In this document: positions 37,701-49,700 of the stretch, in pieces | Position numbering within the stretch: position 1 is the stretch's first letter | Layout: each line of letters starts with the position of its first letter | Source of the DNA: Ifrita kowaldi | Taxonomy: Eukaryota > Chordata > Aves > Passeriformes > Cinclosomatidae | DNA: 64,000 nucleotides | Direction of reading: 5' to 3' | NCBI GenBank assembly: GCA_013398055.1 | Contig: VZRS01008360.1 | Span: 186,001 to 250,000 of the forward strand | Position numbers and translations under genes: made by a program | Notes under the pieces: model-generated | What the model was told of the DNA's origin: nothing | Databases searched by the model: none | Seen by the model: only the letters and a program-made list of their open reading frames with translations

Positions 37701-40700
37701 TGATTTCGAGCATGCAGAAGGCAACAAACCACACAAAAAATCTGCTCTTGACAGAAAATGTTTTCCAAATTAGGGCAAGTTATCAGACAGAAACACGGCT
37801 ATACCAGCAGTCTGTCTACAAACCAGCACTGTAGCAGCACCAAACTCCTGTTCTAGCCAAGTATATAAATTCAGCAAAAGTACTCACATGCCCTGAAGAC
37901 CAGGGTCCTGACCAGAGGAATGGGAGGATCATCAACTAAACCTGAGACCAGTGTTGATTTTCAGACTACCAGCATGAACAGTAATTTGCAGGAATGTGAC
38001 TAAAATCACATAAATGAATGCTCAAGGCCCAGAGTCAGTGTTAAAGTTTGCCCTGAAGAGAAGTGCTTCCTCAAACCAAGCTGTTACTACTCTCAGTAGG
38101 AAGATTCCCCATTTCAACATTCAGCATTATCTCATTACCTGCTGGTGCCCCTGCCATTACTGTTAAAGCTGCCATTGACTTGGTACCAATATAGTGACTT
38201 TTGACAAGAAAACGAGCCAATTCCAAGACTGTATCAAAAGGCTGGCTCAGCACTTTCTGGGCCCATTCACAAACAAGCCGGCAGGCTGCAGAGACGACTT
38301 CCTCATCAGCACTTTGCAGCTGCCCAGATGGCTCTGCTCCATCCAACTAAACCAAACAAACAAAGGAGGAAAGGTTACTTTAATTATTAAGGCATGAAAA
38401 CAAAAATAGAAAGCAAATTATTATCAGAATCACACAAAAAGTTGAGTAGTGTGTCCACAGTTTTACATGAAGTTATGAGAATGACATCACAACATCAGTA
38501 TCTTTCAAAATTAAATGTCTTAACAATAATCTACAGGTTGTTTCCAAAGGCATTATATGGAATTGACATTTCTGGAAGAAAATCACAGACAGAATCCCAA
38601 TATTTGGACCACCAACAATTGATTTTCCCTGTATCCAGAGTCTTGTCAATTCAGCAATCACTGTTACCCAGGAACTGCTTCTTTCACTGGGCTATCTCTT
38701 CTCTAGCATTGACTTTAAAAAATACAGTAAAAGCAAAACAGAGAGTTAAAAACATGTATATGGTGAATGGGAACACTGTGGAAGTCTACTTCAACTCCTA
38801 ATTTAGTTTAAGAGTATTGCAATTCATTGTGAACTTTACAGGAAAAAAAATCAAACAAAGATTTAGAATATAAGAATCATAAAGAAAAATCGTAAAAGCT
38901 GCACAGATCTTCACTTTGTTCTGAAACGTTCTGACAGAAAAACAGCATAATAAATGTTAACTTGCAGAAAGATATATAAATAAGCAAATATATATCATAC
39001 CCCATCTCCAGTTTTATGAAAGTCAAGGTTGGGCAGTGTTGGCATATGCACAAAAGCCTTCTTCCTCAGTCCACTGTAGCAATATGTGAACAACAATTAA
39101 GGTCTAAATTGTCTGCTTGTTAGCTGGGGGATAGGAGAGAAAAGCAGTAATTCCTCTGATAACCCTCATAAGCTTTAAAAGCAAACTCAACACAGAACTA
39201 AGAATTCCTGTCATTAGCATAGTCTCACAGCCAGCCAGAATCAAAAGCCTATCAATGGCTGCATTCTTGGCCAAGTCATTGGGCTTCTCCATCTATGCAG
39301 AGATGCTGGGTATGATGAATTTCATGTGATGACTTAGAACAAGCACTAAACCATGCCAGGCATGCCATTAGCTACTCAATGTTCAAATCATTAAAATAAA
39401 TTTGGACTAAACTCTCTTTCTAAAACAAAATGGGAGAATAAATTTCCAAAAGTTAATCACTACTAAAAAATGCGTTCTCGAATTTAGGTTCTACTTTATT
39501 TCCTTCTCCTAAAGGACTCTCTCAAACTGGAGTTTCCCAGGACAAGGTAAAGTGCCTGATGATTGCCTTTATTCTACGATTTCACACAATTTTTGAGGCA
39601 CTCTCTCCTCACTCATGATAATTTTTCTGTAAAAATACGGACATAAAGACCCAGACTTTTTCTTACACTGATCTCCTCAAATCGGTACACAAAAATATAC
39701 TCCCTTTATTACTCGTACTCACTTGTTTATAGGTCTAGAAACCAAATCAGTCTTTTTTTTCCTCTCACAGCATTACTCTGGGAGTTCACACACAGGTGTC
39801 TTTTCGCCATGACACACAAATCCTTTCCAGGATCACTAATTTTTCACATTCTGTAAACATGTCTGTATTCTTTCCTAGGCCATGGAGCTTGCAATTGCTT
39901 GCATTAACCTGGATGGAGCATAATTACAGTAAAAGAAATCTAAGGAGCCTGGGAATTACGGTAGGTGTGAGACAAGGTCGCATTTTAATCATTCTGAATT
40001 AGAAACAGTGGAAATAGAACTTAAAGAGATCCCCTGGGTCAAGCTACAATTACATCATATGATTTCCTCCTTAACACTTCTCTAGTTCTATCCAGAACAT
40101 GAGTACTAAGTTTTGGATTTCACTACTAGATAATCCAACATTGTATTTTATGAAACAGTTTAATTGACACATAACTTCTCCATTTACTATGACATGGAAG
40201 GTTTTTTTCCCCTCAATGGAAGACAAGCAATTCTGGGCTGCCTGCTAGCATTTAATTCTCTCTCTAAGTGCATGCTTCAAGCAAGACCTGGCAAAAGCCA
40301 GTATTACAGCACACCCGTATCATTGCTGTTACTTCTTTTGAGTGGTTTTTAATTAGAGCCTATGAGCACCTCAATGCCTTTTAGCCTTTTCATGCTCTCC
40401 CTCCTCTGCTTACTGCAGTGGCTTTGCCTACCCAGCATGACAGGGCAAGAACCGGCCCTGGGGAACGCAGCAGGTAGTACATTACTTCACTGCAGCTTCT
40501 AAGGGTTCTCATGGGAAGGCATAATTCTGAGCTTGGAAAAGAAAAAATTGTTGCTGATGAAAAAAATGTTTTGAAAATCACTAACAATTTTGGTTCATTT
40601 ATTCCAATATCTCTCTTTGCACTAAATTATAAAACTTTCTGGATGCCTCGCTGCTGTGACAACTGAGTGTCAGAACCTAAATATAAGTACTTGTTTCCAA

Positions 40701-43700
40701 AGTTATATCTTGCAACCTAACACTACTGCAATTAATAATTTTTGAAGAACGTTGGAAAAGTGTCGGCATTTCTTATTCAACATTACTTCTACATTTAGCC
40801 AGTAGTTAAGCCGTAACGACAGATGTTCTCCAGGCAAGTGCAGAACAAATTACTGAGAAGCGTTCTAGCAAAGGATATTTTGATTTGCCTCTTGTGCCTA
40901 GACGACGGGCCTTCATATTTGGAAAGACATTTTTCATGATCTTTCCGAAGTCAGCAGCACTTAATGGGTGGTAGCCAAGATTGTCACAATAGCTCCTGCA
41001 ACAAAGAGAAAGAAAACGTGAATGGAATCAAAGTTAATACAAGAGGCCAGCCTACATGCTAGACTCCAAAGGTTTCCAAAAGACAAGACTTATCCCCGTC
41101 CATATTTAGAACCACATTTAACATTAATGAAGCTATCCACAATGAATTGAACGCATTAAAAATGCATAAACAGAGCTATTAATACCATAGTTTTTGCCTT
41201 GTTCTCTACTGAGTTCAAAGACAAGTCATGTGGAGACATAACAAGTAGTGGCATTATCTAGAGCACAGTTAAGATTTACTCCACAATTCAGTTTGAAGAA
41301 TATGTTTCAATTCACTTATTTCAGGACATAATAAAGCAGAGACCCTGTTCTAGCCAGAAGCACAACTTGAGTGTGGTAAGGCCTGAAGTCCTGCAGGAAT
41401 ATTTGAAAAGCAGTAGGTAAGAGATGTGTCAGTGTCCAGAGAAAGATTTTGCATATACAAATTCAATTTAATAGACCTTAACAGAACTAAACTTAAAAGA
41501 TGCCTTCCTGGGGAACCAGCTTTATAGAGGTAACATAAGCACATACTGAGGACCCAGTCCTCCTACCACTGTGACCCTACTGAACCATGAGAGCTGCTTG
41601 ATTACAGGACCCTATTTAACAGAGATTCCAACTGCTGCTGCAAATGAAGATCACCATGCCACTCAGTATACAACCTGATGATATAAGGGAATAAAGAAAC
41701 AAAAAGTAATCATTTTGTCAACTTCACTTTTTCTAGTAAAATGGGCACTTGTTTTCTGTCTTCAGTTCTCAAAAGCAGCAGAAGGAATTTTGTTTCAGCA
41801 TCTGAGACATTTAAAAAATACGTTCTTGAGGAAGGGAACAAGAATTGTTGATTTTGCTGCAAAAGGTGAACGTTTTGGAAAATCAGAAGCATAAAGCAAA
41901 GGAGAAAACCAAGACCTGAAGTGGAAGTGCTTAAGGCTGCACAAAGACAGCAACTCCCTGTGCTGTTTCACAGACGTTGATGTGCTGTGGCCTAAAATGT
42001 ACCAGTAAAACCTTCTCAGTGAGATTCCCAACAGCTACAGCATCAGCACCAGATAGCAATGACCTCCTTTCCTGTGAGAAATCCTACCAGCAATATACAA
42101 AAACAACCTGCCTCTGAAAAGGTGACTGTATGTGATCCAGTATGGTTATCAGCAGATGAGAGCAGAAAAACAATGACTTCACACCCCACAGCTGCCTGCT
42201 ACTCTAATCAGCTACACACACACAAACAAACCCCGGGAAACTCAGGCAGATGCAAAGAAAAAGCAGCAGTCTGAAACAGACACTTCATCCCCAGCATCAC
42301 CTAGTAACAATCTGCATCCAAGCAGGCCAGTCAAAATGTCCTCTCTTCAAGCTGTAGCTCTGTAGAAAGCTGTATATATTTCTTGAGATACTTCCACTGC
42401 CTCTACTTTCTCAGTAAAAATACTAGTTACTACAGAGCAAGTATCTGCTGCTTTTACCCTGGCTGTAGGTTGGTATCCTCCACTCGGAAAGCACCACCAC
42501 AGATGTAATGATTTTGATGATGACAAACAGCCACATTTACACTCTTTGGTTCTGACACTTCCCTGCAGAGCCTCCCCCCACGTCTGGGGCCACTCTGCCC
42601 AAACCAGGAGATGTTGCCTATAACCTGGTACACTAGTCAGGCATCAGTCTAGTTTTTATGTGGAACATCAAGAAGCTCTATATCCAATTTACATACCTAC
42701 ACATTTCAACGTATGTCACTCAGAAGCTGGATTCTAGATATGTCCCTTTGAAGTAATTACAAAGGAATTTTCTTCCTGCCTCACTGTACCCTCACAGGAA
42801 TCACATTGCTTTATGTGTAATAAATAGATCTCTGTGTGGTTTTTGTCCCTTGCATCTTGCCAGGCCTCCATGGATTCAAACTTTTGTCTGAAAATTCCTG
42901 GAAGGTGGGTCTCTGTTGCTTACTGATGCTGATTACAAGATTTTAAGTCTCGAATACCATTCAAAGGAGGACTCTCCGAATTTCTCTGCCACAGTCAGCA
43001 GTATCTTTGACTGAAACTCAACAATGTCAGCAAAATAAAAAACCCGAAAGAACAAGCTAGCAAAACTCCAGGATTAGGGACCTACCAATCTATTAACTTC
43101 AAAGTTAAAATTATTCCCTCCCTAGGAGAAAATAAATAAATAAAAAGGGAATAAAATTATCCATTCCTCAAGTCTAGCACATCTGGTTTAAGATAATCAC
43201 TTGCCAGCAGCAAAAACATACAGTCTACATGGTCCCCTTATATCCATAGTGGCAGCTCCTGCAAGCTTGTAATTTCTGAGCTATCAGTATTATCATGGAA
43301 TTTCAGTTTTCAGACAGATCATCCCACATCACCCCTCCCCCTCCTGGCTTAGCCGAGAACCTCCATGTCCATCTGTGGTCTCTCATTGACTTGACAACAC
43401 ATACCAGGAGTCTCTCCCCTGAAGCTCTTCTCTCTGCTACTTGCACTCTTGGCACATCGCTGAGCCCAGGAGCTGTTTTGCTCTTTGAAGGGTGGGTGGG
43501 AAACAGACGGGGTGGGGGGGGGANAATGTACTCCAGACATAACATACACTGGCAACGCACCTGAATTAAACCACAAGAAAAAAAAAATTAACCAAAAAGC
43601 TGATGAAGACAGGCTATGCGGCCCAGCTTACACAGCTTCCTGGGCAGAAAAAACCAGCATGAATAGCAAACGATTAAGAACCGACTAAATGAAACAAAAC

Positions 43701-46700
43701 AGAGTTCTTGGTTTATCCAATTCCCAAAACAACTGGTCTCCAAAAATTGGTTAGAGTCAAGAACCTTAGAAAGAGGAAGGCTCTCATTAAACTGACAAAC
43801 AATGCTGGCACATAAATGAATCCTAATAATCAGGTAGGATGAAAACCAGATGTCTGAAAACCATAAGAGAAATGAAATTGCAGGTCAGGCTCCCAGGAGC
43901 AGCAGCAGAGGTGACAAACAACTGCTTTAGATGGAGTTTGATTGGCTTTCAAAGGAATATATGGGTAGTTGCTTATGACATGGGACTAGACTTTGCAACA
44001 CAAGAGGTGCCATCCTATTCCTATCAGGGAATTTTATATAAAAATACTGTATAAGCACTAACAAACAAGATTAGTATGTACCTTGTGTCCTTTATGTGTT
44101 CAACAGACACGGTATATGTATACCTACTGCCCTCTTCTGTGTTAGCTTCTGAATATTCTTCTAACTTGTTGGTTAATATTCTTAACACTTAGTACATATA
44201 ATCTATGCATCAGGTGGCACCAAGTGGCCCAGCAGCCAGTAACGCAAGGATTAATGATTTACAGACTAAAGGAAAGAGATACAGGATGACTCAAAGACCT
44301 TCTAATCCATATTAAGCGTATCAAGTGAATCTTCAGGACACCACACTTAAATATGAATGACTTTCTTCCCTTGCGTCATGGCAGTAGAAGTAAGATAAGA
44401 GGACTCAAGTGTTTACTGAAGGCTCAACAAACTGTTTTGTGGGCAAATAGGGATTTTGCCTGCGTAAGTACTGCAGGACTGCATTTAGACTTGAAATCCT
44501 AATTCTCTAAACTCAGCTAAATCTATATGTGGCTGTGTGCAGAAGGATGTTTTTTAACAGGGACAAGATATCTAAGTAAAATTGACTTACAAGAAAACAT
44601 TGAAAAGATCTGATGGGAAGCAGCATCCATTCACTGCAGACTGGATAACATGCTGGGCACCTCCCCTTAAGCTCCCTGACTTTCCAGCCTGTATTCCCAC
44701 ATAACTCCCAGAGGAAACTGGCAGAAGAACTGTGAGCACCCAACAGAAACCCAGCTTCTTACAGCTCAATGTATTCTGTCAGTACAAGCAGCATCACAGC
44801 ACCAACAAGAGGTGAACTAGCTCTCATCTACCTCCTGTCTAAAATTCAGCTGCAAGCTCTCAGCCTTCCCAAGTGCTACCGCCTTATACTGTGATGCATT
44901 TTTAAGTTATTTTATCCCCTTCAAAAGAAAGATGAATCCACTCACTTTTATCCAGTTAGAGAGATGAATTCACACTTAAATTGAAGAGCAACAAAACAGA
45001 AAGAAGAGTCGCTGTACTGAATAAGTCCAGTGAGAAGAGGCTACTGAAATGTGGAGGAGCTGAAAATACTATCAACACTTGCCAATGGTGAACCTGTGTG
45101 GAGTGCAAGCTTCTTTCCCTCTTCATAAAAAAAACCAATATATGGAAGGTGATGCAGAAGGCCGGTAGTTTTGCAAGATTTATTTTGACTACATAGAAGA
45201 GAGAAATGGTAACTGGTTAATATAACAGAACTGAGTTTCGAGAGGCCTTAGCACCCTTAGGTAAAGAAAAAGGACTTATCAAAACTAACTCACATATTTA
45301 TATGCCTGTTCCCCACATCCCACTCCAAGACTACTTCTCCTTTGGTGTGTAAGAATAGCTCATGAAAATATTCAAAGAAACTGAATGTTTTAAAAACAGA
45401 ACAGAAGCTTTCAAAGAAGAACAGATTCCAAACATTTGATATTTTCCTGAATATTTGCTTACCACCCTTATTTTGTTAGGGAAAAAAATACAATACACAA
45501 ATACTTGATGCAGCTACATACAAAGCCATCCAAATTTCACACTCCACAATCTGTAGATGATGATATTTCCGGGCATCTGCAGCTTGGCACAGCATGGAAG
45601 CCAAGCAGATTTGTTGCTGAAGCAGGCCATAAATTATTTAATAAGAAATATATTTAAGAATAAGGCTCCCATCTCTCTCCCGCACAGCAGCTGCCGCTGT
45701 TGCTGTGTCTGTGCGAGCGGCTGCTGCTCGGGGATTGGCCACCCCAGCACGTCTGTGCCATTGGCTGCACTGCCAGGCTGCGTCACCGCTCCCGGCCGTG
45801 GCAGGAGCTCAGAAATAGGTGTGTGCATGTTTATCAACCCCAGGCAAGCCAATGCCATCATGCTTCAGCTCAATCAGAGTAAAACACTTCAGCAGAGAGA
45901 GTTAATTAAAACGAGATATTTGCAGAAGGCAACCCTGCAATAACAATTACTATTGGGTGAATCCTGTAGGCACTTAGGAGGTGAAGGGATTCAGCTCCCT
46001 GCAAATTACTGTAATCGTTCAGATTATGGAAATACTCATACTAGATCATAAATCTGTTATTCATCTTCAGGCAACTGGGCTGAGGATGATTATTTCTTTC
46101 CCCCTCCCCCATGGGGTACATTCTGTAAATGAATTCAAATCCAACTTTCATCAGACAGCTCCGTCTCCCTTGCTTCTAATCGCTTTCTCATTACACGGTA
46201 GCTTTGAGACTTGACAACACAGACTCACAGTGGCCTTGGTTACTGGTTTCATACATATTCAGATACATTGTGCCTCTGCAGAAATGAGGCTTGCTGCAGG
46301 AAGGCCCAATATTTATGCATTATTCTGGAAAGAAAGGTGTGATGGGCAAGACTGTATGTGCAAAATAGCTGCATCTATAGGGAACAATTCAACCCCTCAC
46401 CCTTATTAAGGCAGTCATATACACGTATACATATGTAAACAAGCAGACCAATACATATTGTAAGATAGTAACTGATGCTTTTTAACTGTGACACTCTACC
46501 CACAAAACAAAACCAATATTCATACAGATATTTACTTGTTAAGAAGTACTTCCTTCAGCAATTGTACATGTAATGCACAATTTAAACACTACAGTCTTAT
46601 CTCCAGAGGCAGTAGTAACGAATACAGTTTGCCACAGAGCAGCTACTGCATTCTCAGGTACAGCAGCACGGTCCATCGGGCTGTGTCCACGCACACCAGT

Positions 46701-49700
46701 GGGATACCCGCAGAGTCGGTGTCACACAACCCCGCGCTGGCTAAAGCCGCACGTATGGCACTCACTTGTATTCATCATAAACCTCCTGCTTGGGAAGGGA
46801 TGTCTCGGGGTGCTCTTCCAGGGTGTTGCGTATCCACGAGAAGGCGTGCATCTGCTGAGCACGGCTGGACGACATGGAGATCTGATCACTGGGGAGAGAA
46901 AGAGCAGTGCTGATGGAGACATGGCTCTACAGCTCCTCCTCACCTACAACACTTAATAGCTGTCTTTCTACACAGGTGGAGAGACACCAGAGACAAAGAG
47001 GGCCTGCACCTCCTGCATTTACCTACTCCTTGAGCCATGGGCAGCAGTTTCTCCCTCTTTCATCCACAATTTAACAAAGACTCCACGCTCCACTTCTTGA
47101 CTGATACACAGCTCCCAGTACACACTGACGGGTAAGAGTTCTACTTCCCTTCTTAAATTTATTATTCCTTACTGGCCACCTCTAAGCTTCTGCCCACTTA
47201 GTTTGCCAGCTGTCCTCTGGAAACACCCAGTTTTCCCAGGAGATACTCCATGTACTTCCTATAGGCACCTGCCTGCCTGTAACCATCCTACTGGGAAAAC
47301 ATTTATTTTGTGACACTGATCTGCAGGTTGGTTTTCTAGAACTTCCTTTAGTCAAACAAGTGTTACCAGAAATACCATCAGTTTTTTCTTTCACCCAGCA
47401 TCACATTTGTGTTGCTATTTTATGACTTCATACATAAACAGTGAAGGAACAATTACACTTAGACTGCGAAACACTTTCTCTGATGACTCTTGCATTTTAG
47501 GAGATTTATAATTACAAGCTTCTCATGCAATTAAATAACCTAAAGTTTTTTAAAAACCCCAACACCTGATCTTCAGGAAAACAAGAGTATTTAATGTTTA
47601 ATAAAGGTTGCTTCTGCTACCAACATCACATGAATGAGTCCTCAGCAGTTAAGTGCCACAGGAAGTAAAGCAAGTCTTCAGTACTAGCTGCTCACCTTTA
47701 CACTCACACACATACCTTTTGTCTCCATTGTTGGGACCCGAAGGCAGCTGAAGGTAGAGGTAGAGTTTCTCTAGATCTGTAAACTTCTCAACTTCTTGCT
47801 AGATAAGGTGTGTTGGTTTGAAAAAACGAAAGGTGGGAGAGAGGCAGGAGGGAAAAAAGCAAATAAGAATAGTTGAGCTTGACAGCTAAAAACTGTCATC
47901 TGACAAGTGCATTCCTAAATAATATGATTTCAAACAAGAATATATTTACTTATGTGAAAGAACATGACTGTGAGCACTATATGACTAGAAATGTGATTTC
48001 CTATTTTATTTGCACATCATCACACACCAGAAAGTACTTGTTACAATTACAAAATTCACATGCAATAAAGGCAGAATCTGGAAAAATGTCAACAACAGAC
48101 CACTTCTGTAACCAGACACGTAACATGAAAACTTGGTCTTGTCAGAGCACACATGAAGCACCTCTTGAGAATCCAGCTATGCTGTAACAACATGGAATGC
48201 CAGACCTGACACTGTGATCCACTATATTTACTAATAGCTAAGTGGCACAGACTTTAATGAAGTAATTTTAAAACCTATCTATATACATATGAATTTTTTT
48301 GTTTCCTCTGGAAATCAGTTATTGAAACTGTTACTGCACACAAGCCCTTCAGTTAACATCCATCTCAGTGATGCCAGACTCCTCCTCCAGAGGACACCAC
48401 CTGAGGTTCAGACATGAGGGGCAGTTTTACCTGGTGTATGCAGCCAGTGATTGCTACACAGAGACCAGCTTTTGGTCATTTGAAACCAGCTACATGGACT
48501 TAGAAATAGAAGGAAAATCAGTTGCGGTAACATGCTCAGGGCTTGCTTGGCAGCAGTGCAAGGAAAGCCATGCAGCAGGGAGCACAGGGCGTTTCCTTCG
48601 GGAAGATGCTACAAAAGCAGTGCCCGAGGTCATGCACCATCAGTAGAGTAGGAGACTCACATGATCCTTTTTTAAGTCAGAATGCAGCTTCTGGATTACT
48701 GCTAATTCTCTTTGTCTTTACTGGTGTCTTACTGCCAATGTAACATTTTCCAGAAGGAAGAGAAAAGAGGAGGGACCAACATGTAGTGAGAGCTGGCTCA
48801 CTTCAGCAGTGAGCAGAATGGAGAGAGGGGAAACTAAAAACCTAAACTTCACTTTAAACTGGGGCTCCCTACCAGACCCAGTCATGTCCAGACCAACCTT
48901 GCTGGGACAAAACTGACAACAGCACCAGAAAGAGGAGGTCCCACTTCCTCCTCCCTAACCCCAGACCCTGGGAAAGGACTGGTGGGACACAGTATCCAGG
49001 GAAGGATGCTGGGAGAGCGCAGGGTCTCAATAATCCCGGCAAGCAAACCACGCTGCAGAACCGCTGCACAGAACGGGGCCACCAGCGATGCGACAGACCT
49101 CCGCAGAGCCAAGAGAAACACTTCCAGCAGCACACAGGTAACAGACACTGCATGTGCTGCTTTTATAAGCTGCATCAAACCACACCATTTGGTTGGGCTT
49201 TTTTTTCCTCAGACAAACTCCTGAAATTTGCTGACACCAGTTTCTGTGTGGCTCTGCAGCAGCTTACACAGCAGTGGTGCTCAGACCACCAAGTATCCAG
49301 AGAGGTATTTCTTAATAATGGGTGCATTTTGTCAAATTCTCTGTTCTTCCTTTCCTGTATGAATCACAGCATTTAAACTGGTGGGTTTTACTTTAGCAAG
49401 CCCATTACTGCAAAGTCAACGTTCTCCAAAGAAAGAATTTACAGAAAATTAATAATTTTTGAGAAGACAGAAATTTAACAAGAAAATTTGTACTTCATTA
49501 TTAGACATTCTCTTGTCCAAGGAACTTAGCTCTTTTTGTTTTAACTGGCAAAAGTCCAAGCAGCAAAGGGCACTCTCTGGGTGGGATTACCTTGCATGGT
49601 AAACACTAATCCATGAGACAAAAGCATCCCAGGCAAAATAAATCCCCCCTCCTCTCCTCCTGACTCCAAAACTGAAGTGGAAGACAAGTTCTCCCTTCCA

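Larger units (their letters stand above)
34705..39000 (-). other. RFX7: RFX7 introns 34705-35609, 35906-38138 and 38347-39000
   Basis: Three ordinary GT-AG introns of 905, 2233 and 654 nt, interleaved with the exons at 35610-35905 and 38139-38346, which are annotated separately. A purine-rich A/G tract lies at about 36488-36530. No gene, RNA or clear transposon was recognised. Confidence 0.85.
40996..46765 (-). other. RFX7: RFX7 intron (5.8 kb) within the RFX domain region
   Basis: A GT-AG intron that is mostly AT-rich. It holds a single-N gap beside a G-rich run at 43488-43524 and a GC-rich patch with CCAAT motifs at about 45670-45830. No coding sequence was recognised. Confidence 0.85.

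Noticed and set aside
39062..39085. Using the canonical AG in GCTACAG as the RFX7 acceptor
   Set aside because: It would delete conserved Tyr-Cys-Tyr and leave no matching GT donor in the upstream exon. AT-AC splicing restores the protein exactly.
46488..46956. Plus-strand open frames of 141 and 127 codons
   Set aside because: They are antisense shadows of the RFX7 exon at 46766-46888.
47810..47860. TGTGTTGGTTTG string resembling the start of an avian LTR
   Set aside because: Only about a dozen bases match, with no matching end, no target-site duplication and no internal sequence.
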